Positions 1-6,997 of a DNA stretch of 9,442 nt are shown one piece after another (position 1 is the first letter of the stretch; each line of letters opens with the position of its first letter). The notes under the pieces are model-generated. The model did no database searches. It saw only the letters and a program-made list of their open reading frames with translations, and was not told where the DNA came from. The stretch is from Thiotrichales bacterium HSG1 (GTDB taxonomy: Bacteria; Pseudomonadota; Gammaproteobacteria; Beggiatoales; Beggiatoaceae). The stretch spans positions 1-9,442 of the forward strand of contig JAUCGN010000062.1 in assembly GCA_030378125.1 (NCBI GenBank). The letters run 5' to 3'. A program made the translations under genes and the position numbers.

Positions 1-356
1 GGAGTATGGGTATTGATCCAGACCTTTATCAAATATGGCATTCAAGTCAAGCTGGTAATGATCAACTGAATTTTGTCGGTTATAAAAACCCACAAGTGGA
101 CAAACTTATTGTTCAAATTAGACAAGAATATGACTTTGCAACCCAACAAAATCTAACCCATCAATTACATGCATTGCTTGCTGATGAGCATCCTTATACG
201 TTTTTATACGCACCACTGAGTAATTTAGTTTTAGATAAAAAGATCGTGAAGGTTGAGAAAGATGGTTTATACTCAAAGATAACACCCACTAAAACCGGGA
301 GTGTATTTTTTGATTTTAACCGTTGGAAAAAATTGGATTTTACACCAAAATGGTGA
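1..356 (+). CDS. ABC transporter solute-binding protein, peptide/dipeptide type (3' fragment)
   Basis: The reading frame is open from the left edge, so only the last ~118 residues are present and the start lies outside the window; the ATG at 6 is internal. The fragment resembles the C-terminal lobe of family 5 extracellular solute-binding proteins (SBP_bac_5, the OppA/DppA type), which capture peptides or similar ligands in the periplasm for an ABC importer. Supporting features are the GIDPDLYQIWHSSQAG stretch followed by NFVGYKNPQVDKLI, a typical 'Y.NP.VD.L' signature, and then a helix and a YTFLYAP segment near the end. These are recognised by eye from the family. Transporter type is fairly sure; ligand cannot be read. 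It ends 7 bp from the convergent gene on the other strand, with no strong terminator between them. Confidence 0.8.
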   Translation, partial: SMGIDPDLYQIWHSSQAGNDQLNFVGYKNPQVDKLIVQIRQEYDFATQQNLTHQLHALLADEHPYTFLYAPLSNLVLDKKIVKVEKDGLYSKITPTKTGSVFFDFNRWKKLDFTPKW

Positions 357-377
357 TTAATTATTAATGAAAATCAA
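357..377. repeat. 21-nt direct repeat, copy 1
   Basis: This 21-nt AT-rich stretch is identical to positions 5110-5130. It begins just after the stop codon of the solute-binding protein gene and runs into the 3' end of the minus-strand gene at 364-1095, providing that gene's stop codon and its last codons (LDFH). Copy 2 sits in the left arm of a fold-back repeat after qmoB, so both copies may be pieces of one dispersed intergenic element. The identity is seen directly; the element interpretation is inference. Confidence 0.6.
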
Positions 378-1095
378 GATGAGTGGTGTATTTTGCAATG
401 AAAGCTTGAAAACTAGTTTGCATATTGGCTATTTCCTTGACATAATCCGCATGGATTTCTCTGATGGTATTGCGATATGCATATTGTAATTTTGGATCAG
501 TATTTTCTGGACGCAAAACTATGTTTTCATAATGTTTATGCAGATATTTTTCCACATCTATTGACACTGCTTCTGATATAGTCGTAGCTTCTGCACTAAA
601 AGTATGTCGTGTGACTGAAGTACTAGCTTCCCAGAGAATTTTATAAGTTGTGGTGTAAGCAAAGTACCAATCAGCAAATCTATCAATACGTTTACTAATA
701 GTACCAAATACTGCGGTTAATCTAGCATTTAGTAGTTGTTTAGCGTGTTGATGCAACCTAATTCTGGCAGCTTCTAAATAAGTTACTTGTTGATTAACAA
801 ATACCGAGTATTCTTGAGCATCAGCTATAACACGTACTTTCTTGCCATTTTTATTTTTGTAAACGAGAATGACTTGAGGTTTTACTTGAGATTGAACTCC
901 AGTTTTCACCAATGAGCTGTCAGAATGGACCGGTTGTTTATAGTCCAACAGCACTAAAATACTGTCATACCATTGCCTACCAAACATTGAAACAGTAAAT
1001 AACAAAATGATAACGATTGTGGCCCAAAAAAAAGAGCTAAACACTCGTATCAAACATCCACCATGTTCCTTGGATATATAAGAATTGTATTTCAT
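364..1095 (-). CDS. Hypothetical single-pass membrane protein
   Basis: I do not recognise this 243-residue protein. It has a short N-terminal part with several charged or polar residues, one hydrophobic segment at about residues 20-38 (FSSFFWATIVIILLFTVSMF region), then a long polar, probably periplasmic part. No lipobox or clear cleavage site follows the hydrophobic stretch, so it looks like a signal anchor. The downstream part is rich in predicted helix, with an aromatic patch, RFADWYFAYTTTYK, at about 139-152 that looks like a conserved core. No catalytic motif is visible. It is divergent from qmoA and convergent with the transporter fragment, so it is transcribed alone. The ATG at 1095 has only a weak purine-rich upstream stretch (AAGAAA) but is the only good start before the membrane segment. 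The final four codons and the stop lie in a 21-nt repeat, so the C-terminus may have been reshaped by an insertion. Confidence 0.7.
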   Translation of the reverse strand: MKYNSYISKEHGGCLIRVFSSFFWATIVIILLFTVSMFGRQWYDSILVLLDYKQPVHSDSSLVKTGVQSQVKPQVILVYKNKNGKKVRVIADAQEYSVFVNQQVTYLEAARIRLHQHAKQLLNARLTAVFGTISKRIDRFADWYFAYTTTYKILWEASTSVTRHTFSAEATTISEAVSIDVEKYLHKHYENIVLRPENTDPKLQYAYRNTIREIHADYVKEIANMQTSFQAFIAKYTTHLDFH

Positions 1096-1112
1096 AAAAA
1101 AATTTCTTAAAG

Positions 1113-1140
1113 GGTTTATAATAATTTATATGAATAAACC
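1113..1140. repeat. Small inverted repeat upstream of the minus-strand membrane protein
   Basis: GGTTTAT at 1113-1119 is repeated inverted as ATAAACC at 1134-1140, around 14 nt of A/T. It lies 18-45 nt upstream of the minus-strand start codon, in the predicted 5' leader. It could be an operator or a weak hairpin; in such AT-rich sequence chance is also possible. Confidence 0.3.
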
Positions 1141-1149
1141 AGTACGAAC

Positions 1150-1178
1150 ATTATATACCTAATTTATGTATATTTAAA
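1150..1178 (-). promoter_or_regulatory. Candidate sigma-70 promoter for the 364-1095 gene
   Basis: Read on the minus strand, TTTAAA (1178-1173) is followed after 17 nt by a perfect TATAAT (1155-1150). The spacing is ideal and the -35 matches 4 of 6. It would give a leader of roughly 45-50 nt. The region is so AT-rich that chance -10 boxes are common, so this remains a candidate. Confidence 0.4.
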
Positions 1179-1330
1179 TCATTCAATCTTTTGTCGTGTG
1201 TTTGTGAATAAGACAGTGGGTTTGGATTATTTTGAAATTTACAAATATGCTTAAATATCAGTATGTTATATAAAATCATAAAATATTATAATAGATTGAT
1301 ATTTAACAAGTTTTAATTTTTTATTAATAG

Positions 1331-1360
1331 TTGACACCCAATACTGTGAGTAGCGATTAT
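1331..1360 (+). promoter_or_regulatory. Candidate promoter of the qmo operon
   Basis: A perfect -35 hexamer TTGACA (1331-1336) is followed after 18 nt by GATTAT (1355-1360), a 4-of-6 match to the -10. It points toward qmoA and would leave a leader of about 195 nt. Another perfect TATAAT at 1287-1292 lacks a recognisable -35. The rest of the 453-bp intergenic region (1096-1548) is AT-rich and contains no gene I can support. Confidence 0.45.
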
Positions 1361-1492
1361 ACCATAAAACAAATGACATGGAGTACACACAGAGAAATTA
1401 CCAGACCATCCTGCCAAAAAGAACTAAATAATATAAAAAAAATAAGAAAATATTATGGTAAATGAGTACACGGCATAAATAATCAAAATAAC

Positions 1493-1531
1493 CATACCAA
1501 CCTATATCAAGGTATGCTAATATAGTACCTT
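1493..1531 (+). promoter_or_regulatory. Leader with two mutually exclusive small hairpins ahead of qmoA
   Basis: CATACC (1493-1498) can pair with GGTATG (1511-1516), and AAGGTA (1509-1514) can pair with TACCTT (1526-1531). The two share bases 1511-1514, so only one can form at a time. They end 21 nt before the qmoA ribosome binding site. The stems are only 6 bp, so this is a possible leader switch or simply chance. Confidence 0.25.
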
Positions 1532-1552
1532 TCAAATTTCCCAATCAAATGT

Positions 1553-1557
1553 GGAGG
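1553..1557 (+). promoter_or_regulatory. Shine-Dalgarno of qmoA, which decides the start
   Basis: GGAGG at 1553-1557 lies 6 nt before the ATG at 1564. A second in-frame ATG at 1549 overlaps this site and has no Shine-Dalgarno of its own, so the start at 1564 (MADVIATNQ) is preferred and the five extra residues are dropped. Confidence 0.85.
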
Positions 1558-1563
1558 AAACGC

Positions 1564-2856
1564 ATGGCTGATGTCATTGCAACCAACCAGACTATCTTAG
1601 TCGTGGGTGGGGGAATTAGCGGTATGAGTGCCGCATTAGAAGCCGCTGAGTGCGGTAAAGATGTGATTCTTATTGAGAAAAATCCATCATTAGGTGGAAG
1701 AGTATCTAAGTTATACAAATATTTTCCAAAAATGTGCTATCCAACTTGTGGCATGGAAATTAATTTGCGCCGGATTAAAGCCAATAAAAAAGTTAGGGTT
1801 ATCACTATGGCTGAAGTAGCGGAAGTTACTGGTGATACAGGTAATTATACAGTAAATATTAAAGTAGCTCCACGTTACATTAATAATAACTGTACTGCAT
1901 GTGGTGAATGTAGTGATGCTACTGAAGCAGAATTTGATAATGAGCATAATTATGGTTTAAATAAACGTAAAGGTGCTTATTTACCATTTTTCATGGCTTA
2001 TCCACAACGTTATGTCATTGACCCAGCAGTTATTGGAACTGATGATGCCGATAAAGTTAAAGCAGCCTGCAAATATGATGCGGTTGATTTAGACATGCAA
2101 GAGGAAGATTTAACCCTCAATGTTGGAGCAATTATTTGGGCAACTGGCTGGCAACCATTTGATGCAAATAAGATTCAGCCTTATGCCTATGATCGCAATC
2201 CTAATGTTATTACCAGCGTTGAGTTTGAACGGATGATGGACCCAATGGGACCAACTGGCGGTAAAATTCTACGACCTTCTGATAATAAGGAAGCTAAAGA
2301 TATTGCTTTTATCCAATGTGCTGGTTCCAGAGATAGAAACTATTTAAAACATTGTTCTCGCATCTGTTGTACTGCAACTTTAAAGCAAACAACTTATGTC
2401 CGTGAGCAACATGGTGATGATGGTAAATCAACTATTTATTACATTGATATAAGGGCAATTGACCGATTTGAAGATTTATATACAAATGCCAAAAATGATA
2501 GTAATGTTAGTTTCATTAAATCCAAAGTTGCCAATGTAACCAAAGATAAAGAGACCGATAATCCAATATTAAATGGTGTTGATACAGAAGGTTATAATCG
2601 TTATAGTAATCCACATGAATTAGTGGTGTTGGCTATTGGGATGCAACCCAGCGTTGATTTTGCCAAATTGGGAATTAATGTGGCTATCAATGAACACGGT
2701 TTTATGGAAAATGATGCTGGTAATGGCAGTATGTTTGCGGCTGGTTGTGCATCCGATGCGTTAGATGTGAATCGTGCAGTACAGAGTGCTACAGCAAGTG
2801 CATTGCGTGCTATTCAAGTGGTTAATCAAGTTTCTACTACTGAAGGAGGTGCATAA
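1564..2856 (+). CDS. qmoA: QmoA: HdrA-like FAD/iron-sulfur subunit of the Qmo complex
   Basis: This 430-residue protein is a cytoplasmic flavoprotein of the HdrA family. In dissimilatory sulfur metabolism, Qmo passes electrons between APS reductase (AprBA) and the quinone pool. A Rossmann FAD site VVGGGISGM is at residues 13-21, with the dinucleotide-binding IEKN and GGRVSKLY at 37-51. A cysteine motif CYPTCG follows at 58-63. CTACGEC at 110-116 is the start of a ferredoxin-like cluster, but the usual CP-ending second half is degenerate, leaving C169. The HdrA-type QCAGSRD motif with C252, and HCSRICC at 263-269, offer further cluster ligands. The C-terminal AAGCASDALD is the usual FAD-contact end. 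The start follows GGAGG; the stop overlaps the Shine-Dalgarno region of qmoB, so the two are translationally linked. G+C is visibly higher than in the flanking minus-strand genes, as expected of highly expressed core metabolism. The call rests on family motifs and the neighbour order. Confidence 0.9.
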   Translation: MADVIATNQTILVVGGGISGMSAALEAAECGKDVILIEKNPSLGGRVSKLYKYFPKMCYPTCGMEINLRRIKANKKVRVITMAEVAEVTGDTGNYTVNIKVAPRYINNNCTACGECSDATEAEFDNEHNYGLNKRKGAYLPFFMAYPQRYVIDPAVIGTDDADKVKAACKYDAVDLDMQEEDLTLNVGAIIWATGWQPFDANKIQPYAYDRNPNVITSVEFERMMDPMGPTGGKILRPSDNKEAKDIAFIQCAGSRDRNYLKHCSRICCTATLKQTTYVREQHGDDGKSTIYYIDIRAIDRFEDLYTNAKNDSNVSFIKSKVANVTKDKETDNPILNGVDTEGYNRYSNPHELVVLAIGMQPSVDFAKLGINVAINEHGFMENDAGNGSMFAAGCASDALDVNRAVQSATASALRAIQVVNQVSTTEGGA

Positions 2857-2859
2857 AAC

Positions 2860-5088
2860 ATGGCAGCAACTAAAAAGTTAGGAGCTTACATTTGTAAAGG
2901 TTGTGGAATTGCCGACAGATTGGATATTAAACAATTAGTTAGCACTGCAACTCGTGATGGCAAAATGAATGTGGTCAAAGAGCATGACTTCCTGTGCAAC
3001 TCTGAAGGCGTGAGCATGATTCAAGCTGACATTGATTCTGGAGAAGTCGATCACATCATGATTGCTGGCTGTTCTAAGCGAGCTAAAACTGATGCGTTCA
3101 GCTTTGATAGTGTGGCAATGTCAAGAGCTAACCTGCGAGAAGGTGTAATTTGGGTACGTCCAGAAAGTGATGATAGTGAGATTGAAGAAACCACTCAAGA
3201 AATGGCGGACGATTATATTCGTATGGCCTGTGCTGAAGTCAAATTTATGACTGTGCCAGCTTCTAGCGGAGAACAAGGCCGCACTCCACATGTATTAGTA
3301 GTTGGTGGTGGTTTTACTGGTCTGAAAGCTGCGGTAGAAGTTAATAAAGCTGGTTATGAAGCTACTATTGTAGAAAAATCAGGTGCTTTGGGTGGTACAG
3401 CAGCTCAATTGTATAAAAGCATTCCGGGCCGTTCACCATTCGCTGATCCGCAACAACCAGAAATTATTGACTTAATCAAACAGGTTGAAAGTAATAGTAA
3501 AATTAATGTTCATCTGAATTCAAGCATGGATAACATTGGTGGCGCTCCGGGACGGTTCAATGCTGATATAAATGCTGATGGCAATATTGTATCAGGAATA
3601 TTCGGCTCAATCATCCAAGCTACTGGTTTTACTAACTATGATGCTGGACAATTGCCAGAATTTGCTTATGGTAAGTCACCAGATGTAGTAGATCAACTTG
3701 GTTTAGAAATGTTAGCCAAAGAAGCTAATGGTGGTGCAATTAAACGGCCTTCCGATGGTAAAGAAGTAGAAAATGTAGTCTTTGTTCAGTGTGTTGGACA
3801 GAGAAGTGAGAAAGAAGGTCATTTATCTTATTGCTCCGGTCATTGCTGTCTAACTAGTGTTAAGCAAGCTATGTACTTTAAAGACCAAAATCCAGAAGTT
3901 GATGCAATGGTGTTATATACCGAATTGCGGATGCCGGGTGCTGGTGGTGAAGACTTCTATCGCAATGGTCAAAATAAGGGTATTACTTTTACTAAAGGTG
4001 AAGTTAGCGAAGTAGTTCCGGGCAGTAATGTTACGGTTAAATTCCAAGATTTAATTCTTAATGAAGCAGTTGAATTAGAAGCTGATTTAGTTGTTTTGGC
4101 AACTGGTATGGTGGCTAATTCTGGAGTAAATGTAGAAACTTGTGCATCTGAAGATGATGATGCCGAAGCTGCTGCTGTCAATAAAGAACAGGCTGTTTTG
4201 AACTTGGATTATCGCCAAGGTCGTGATATGCCTCAGTTAGTTAATGGCTTCACTGATTCGCATTTCATCTGTTTTCCATACGAAACTCGTAGAACTGGTA
4301 TCTATTCTGCTGGCCCAGTCAGACGACCAATGGATATGGTTCAAGCAACTGAAGATGCAACTGGTGCTGCTTTAAAAGCTATCCAAGCTATCGAAAATGC
4401 TGCTATTGGTCGTGCTGCTCATCCACGTTCAGGTGATTTAAGCTTTCCAAGCTTCCGTAAAGAAGGCTGTACCCAATGTAAACGCTGCACAGTTGAATGT
4501 CCATTTGGAGCTATCAACGAAGATGAACAACGCTACCCATTATTTAATGAAGCTCGTTGTCGCCGTTGTGGTACATGTATGGGTGCTTGTCCAGTACGGG
4601 TTATTTCATTTGAGAATTATTCCACAGATACAGTTGGTCAAGCATTGAAAGCTGTTGATATGCCAGATGAATTTGACGAAAAACCACGTATCTTATTGTT
4701 GGCCTGTGAAAATGATGCCTATCCAGCATTAGATATGGCTGGTATGACTCGGCAAGAATACAGTGCTTTTGTAAGAATTATGCCAGTTCGCTGTCTGGGT
4801 TCAGTTAATACAATTTGGATCAGTGATGCGTTGAATAGTGGTTATGATGGTATTATCTTGATGGGTTGTCAGAAAGGTGAGAACTATCAATGTCATTTCG
4901 TCAAAGGTTCAGAAATGGCTCATTATCGTATGTCCAAAATTGGCGATACTTTGGAACAACTAAATCTGGAAAAAGAACGTGTCCAAACTTACGAAATTGC
5001 TATCACCGACATTCACAAAGTACCAAAGATAATCAATGACATGGCAGCAACCATTGAAGAAATTGGTATGAATCCGTTTAAATTTTAA
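2860..5088 (+). CDS. qmoB: QmoB: HdrA-like subunit with 2x[4Fe-4S] ferredoxin and MvhD domains
   Basis: This 742-residue protein is the larger HdrA-like Qmo subunit, believed to face APS reductase. An N-terminal region with C12, C15, C46 and C71 comes first. The FAD Rossmann motif VVGGGFTGL is at 147-155. An HdrA core follows with QCVGQR (C311) and YCSGHCC (C325, C329, C330). A second FAD contact is near 481-485 (YSAGP). An eight-iron ferredoxin pair has C537/C540/C543/C547 then C567/C570/C573/C577, both ending CP. A C-terminal MvhD-like [2Fe-2S] domain spans about 609-735, with C616, C645, C670 and C678. AAGGAGGT (2843-2850) precedes the ATG by 9 nt and runs into the qmoA stop codon. It is full length for the family. 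It is followed not by qmoC but by a repeat, a small unrelated gene and then hdrC, so operon continuity is uncertain. Confidence 0.92.
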   Translation: MAATKKLGAYICKGCGIADRLDIKQLVSTATRDGKMNVVKEHDFLCNSEGVSMIQADIDSGEVDHIMIAGCSKRAKTDAFSFDSVAMSRANLREGVIWVRPESDDSEIEETTQEMADDYIRMACAEVKFMTVPASSGEQGRTPHVLVVGGGFTGLKAAVEVNKAGYEATIVEKSGALGGTAAQLYKSIPGRSPFADPQQPEIIDLIKQVESNSKINVHLNSSMDNIGGAPGRFNADINADGNIVSGIFGSIIQATGFTNYDAGQLPEFAYGKSPDVVDQLGLEMLAKEANGGAIKRPSDGKEVENVVFVQCVGQRSEKEGHLSYCSGHCCLTSVKQAMYFKDQNPEVDAMVLYTELRMPGAGGEDFYRNGQNKGITFTKGEVSEVVPGSNVTVKFQDLILNEAVELEADLVVLATGMVANSGVNVETCASEDDDAEAAAVNKEQAVLNLDYRQGRDMPQLVNGFTDSHFICFPYETRRTGIYSAGPVRRPMDMVQATEDATGAALKAIQAIENAAIGRAAHPRSGDLSFPSFRKEGCTQCKRCTVECPFGAINEDEQRYPLFNEARCRRCGTCMGACPVRVISFENYSTDTVGQALKAVDMPDEFDEKPRILLLACENDAYPALDMAGMTRQEYSAFVRIMPVRCLGSVNTIWISDALNSGYDGIILMGCQKGENYQCHFVKGSEMAHYRMSKIGDTLEQLNLEKERVQTYEIAITDIHKVPKIINDMAATIEEIGMNPFKF

Positions 5089-5095
5089 TTAATGG

Positions 5096-5180
5096 TTAAT
5101 TGTGAATGGTTAATTATTAATGAAAATCAAAAACTTTTTTGGTGTTGGTTATTAATTAACAATTAATCATTAACAATTAA
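5096..5180. repeat. AT-rich imperfect fold-back repeat after qmoB
   Basis: The left arm (5096-5123) and the inverted right arm (5153-5180) match at 24 of 28 positions around a 29-nt centre. The left arm contains most of the second copy of the 21-nt repeat also found at 357-377. It starts 7 nt after the qmoB stop codon and ends 20 nt before the start of the small ribbon-helix-helix gene. It could form a long A/U hairpin in the mRNA and reduce read-through, or be a small non-autonomous mobile element. No transposase or target duplication is visible. Confidence 0.6.
5110..5130. repeat. 21-nt direct repeat, copy 2
   Basis: It is identical over 21 nt to 357-377 and lies in the left arm and loop of the fold-back repeat downstream of qmoB. 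In both places the copy sits within about 20 nt of a stop codon of a + strand gene. Confidence 0.6.
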
Positions 5181-5200
5181 AACAAATTATATTATTTAAA

Positions 5201-5434
5201 ATGATACAAGAAACAAGATTTATGTTTGAACAAACAGTAATAGATCATTTGGATAAATTAGCCAATATAGAAAAAAAGTCAATAAATGCTTTAATACGAG
5301 ATATGATAGAAGAGCGTTATGAAAAGCTGAAGCAACAACAAAAACTTGATAATTTTTATAGCGGTATAGGACTATCCACTGGATTAATTGGAAATAATTC
5401 TATTCAAGAGATTAAAGCAAATAGAAATGTATAA
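5201..5434 (+). CDS. Small ribbon-helix-helix-like protein, possible orphan antitoxin
   Basis: This 77-residue protein fits a CopG/RHH DNA-binding fold. A short strand at about 3-8 (QETRFM) is followed by helix A at about 10-22 (FEQTVIDHLDKLA) and helix B at about 26-45 (KSINALIRDMIEERYEKLK). The tail (about 53-77, including GIGLSTGLIGNNSIQEIK) could be a toxin-binding segment as in type II antitoxins. No toxin gene follows; only 61 nt separate it from hdrC. It interrupts the otherwise tight qmoAB-hdrCB block and has different, AT-rich codon use, which suggests later insertion. There is no convincing Shine-Dalgarno before the ATG at 5201, and a second ATG at 5222 is possible. It may be an orphan antitoxin, a local repressor or a decaying remnant. 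The fold is a by-eye call. Confidence 0.6.
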   Translation: MIQETRFMFEQTVIDHLDKLANIEKKSINALIRDMIEERYEKLKQQQKLDNFYSGIGLSTGLIGNNSIQEIKANRNV

Positions 5435-5495
5435 AATGTTGTTTGAAACATAATCTTAACTTGTGTTACTTTTTAATTTAAAACAAGGTTTTACT

Positions 5496-6089
5496 ATGAA
5501 ATATCGCAATAATTTTTTACGGGAAGTTGAGGCGAATGTTGAGGAAGGCGAATGGGTGAAACGCTGTATGCAATGCGGTGTTTGTGCTGGTTCTTGCCCA
5601 CTTGGTCCGCATTGGGAACATCCTCCTCAAGAGATTTTTATGATGATTCGGGCTGGTAAGCGGGAAGAAGTTCTCAGTTCTGATTCCATGTGGATGTGTA
5701 CTTCTTGCTATAACTGTATTGCTCGTTGTCCAAGAGAGCTTCCAATTACCCACATCATGCACGGCCTAGCTCATTATGCAACTCGTTTGGGTCTAGTACC
5801 AGAAAATCAACAAACTAACAAATTTGCTCAAAAGTTCTGGGATAACTTGAGTAAGAAAGGTCGGGTTAATGAGCTTAAATTGGGCTTAAGTTTGTATTTT
5901 ATGAATGGTTTTATGGAAGGTATTAAGACCTCTCTTAAAATGCAAAAAATTGGCTTGGGAATGTGGAAAACTAAACGTATGGACCCAATGGAAATTCTTG
6001 GTGGACATGGGTGTGAAGATACAAGTGGGTTGCAGGCTATGTTGAAAAAAGCCAGTGAAATCGAAGCAGCTAAAAAGGTTAAAGTTTAA
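5496..6089 (+). CDS. hdrC: HdrC-like iron-sulfur subunit of the QmoAB-HdrCB module
   Basis: This 197-residue protein carries two classical [4Fe-4S] motifs: C24-x2-C27-x2-C30-x3-C34-P and C68-x2-C71-x2-C74-x3-C78-P. That is the signature of HdrC, which relays electrons between HdrA-type flavoproteins and HdrB. The remaining part is helical, with a conserved-looking end, RMDPMEILGGHGC, at 161-173. There are no transmembrane helices, unlike QmoC, in which an HdrC-like domain is fused to a haem-b membrane domain. ATG 5496 is chosen because AAGG (5485-5488) precedes it by 7 nt and the protein then starts like its relatives; a GTG at 5463 would add 11 residues without a ribosome binding site. The stop codon overlaps the Shine-Dalgarno of hdrB, so the pair is co-translated. 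The assignment to a Qmo-linked rather than a methanogen-type or sHdr system follows from qmoAB upstream. Confidence 0.88.
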   Translation: MKYRNNFLREVEANVEEGEWVKRCMQCGVCAGSCPLGPHWEHPPQEIFMMIRAGKREEVLSSDSMWMCTSCYNCIARCPRELPITHIMHGLAHYATRLGLVPENQQTNKFAQKFWDNLSKKGRVNELKLGLSLYFMNGFMEGIKTSLKMQKIGLGMWKTKRMDPMEILGGHGCEDTSGLQAMLKKASEIEAAKKVKV

Positions 6090-6100
6090 GGAGAGATTTT

Positions 6101-6997
6101 ATGGCTAAAGAATATTCCTATTATCCCGGTTGTTCCTCACAAAAAGGAGCTTCCTCTTCTAATCAGTTGCGTTCAACCCAAGCTATCTGTGATGTTTTGG
6201 GTATTCAATTGAACGAAATTCCAGATTGGAACTGTTGTTCTGCTTCTATCGGTTATGCTGGTGGTGGTGAATTGCCACGCTTGGCTTTGTCGGCTCGTAA
6301 TATAGCTTTATCCGAAAAACATCATCCTAATCAAGATGTTGTTGCTACTTGTGCTGCTTGTTGGTTGGCAACTCGGGAAACTAACGACCGTCTGGCTGAA
6401 AGCAAAGAGCTATTCGCTGAAACTAATGAAGCTTTGAAGGAAGCTGGTTTAGTATTCAACGGTCAGAAGAAAGTTCGCCACATGGTGGAAGTTCTGATTG
6501 AAGACATTGGTTTTGAAGAGATGGGTAGCCATGTTAAAAAGCCGTTGGAAGGTATTAAGATAGCTGGTTATGTTGGCTGTCAAACTAATCGTCCTTTTGG
6601 TATTAATGGCGAATCATTTGAAAATCCTATGTATTTGGATAAGATGGTTGAGGCAATGGGTGCTGATTCAATTCCTGATTATGACAAGAAAGTTGCTTGT
6701 TGTGGTGGGGCATTGATGTTCTCGGAACCTGAAAAGAGTCAGGCTTTGGTGAAGGAGATTTTGGAATCAGCCCATGATAGTGGTGCGGATATGATTGTTA
6801 CTCCTTGCCCAGTTTGCCAGATGAATACTGAGGTTTATCAAGATGCTATCAATGCTAAATATGGCACTAAGTTTAATATGCCTTCAGTTTATTACAGCAC
6901 TTTGATGAGTGTTGCGTATGGTCAAACTACTGAACAGGCTGCGTTAAGTGGGCAAGTTATTCGGGCTACTAAGCTGGAAGAGATTGCTAATAAGTAA
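6101..6997 (+). CDS. hdrB: HdrB-like subunit with two CCG domains
   Basis: This 298-residue protein is the CCG-domain partner of HdrC. In heterodisulfide reductase the HdrB subunit holds the non-cubane iron-sulfur clusters at the disulfide site; in the Qmo setting its exact substrate is unsettled. Domain 1 has C11, C45-C46, C84 and C87 (C-x33-CC-x37-C-x2-C). Domain 2 has C160, C200-C201, C236 and C239 (C-x39-CC-x34-CPVC). All ten cysteines are intact, and GCQTNRPFG at 159-167 is typical of the family. Length is normal. The Shine-Dalgarno TAAGGAG (6087-6093) includes the hdrC stop codon. The last codon and stop fall in the left arm of a palindrome, and the gene is followed by a strong hairpin, so it ends the operon. 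Confidence 0.9.
   Translation: MAKEYSYYPGCSSQKGASSSNQLRSTQAICDVLGIQLNEIPDWNCCSASIGYAGGGELPRLALSARNIALSEKHHPNQDVVATCAACWLATRETNDRLAESKELFAETNEALKEAGLVFNGQKKVRHMVEVLIEDIGFEEMGSHVKKPLEGIKIAGYVGCQTNRPFGINGESFENPMYLDKMVEAMGADSIPDYDKKVACCGGALMFSEPEKSQALVKEILESAHDSGADMIVTPCPVCQMNTEVYQDAINAKYGTKFNMPSVYYSTLMSVAYGQTTEQAALSGQVIRATKLEEIANK

Noticed and set aside
1378..1431. 17-codon reading frame (MEYTQRNYQTILPKRTK) in the qmoA leader, a possible leader peptide
   Set aside because: It has no Shine-Dalgarno and no run of regulatory codons, and such short frames are expected by chance.
1549..1563. Upstream ATG giving a five-residue extension of QmoA
   Set aside because: The ATG at 1549 overlaps the Shine-Dalgarno used by the ATG at 1564 and has none of its own.
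1711..1947. 78-residue minus-strand reading frame inside qmoA
   Set aside because: It lies wholly antisense to a strongly supported gene, has no ribosome binding site and gives a low-complexity Ile/Thr/Phe-rich translation.
3969..4181. 70-residue minus-strand reading frame inside qmoB
   Set aside because: It is a Ser/Thr-rich shadow of the qmoB codons with no independent support.
5435..5495. Possible toxin gene next to the RHH protein
   Set aside because: Only 61 nt remain before hdrC, too short for a toxin, and no such frame exists upstream either.
5517..5762. 81-residue minus-strand reading frame inside hdrC
   Set aside because: It is antisense to the two ferredoxin motifs of hdrC and has no recognisable domain.
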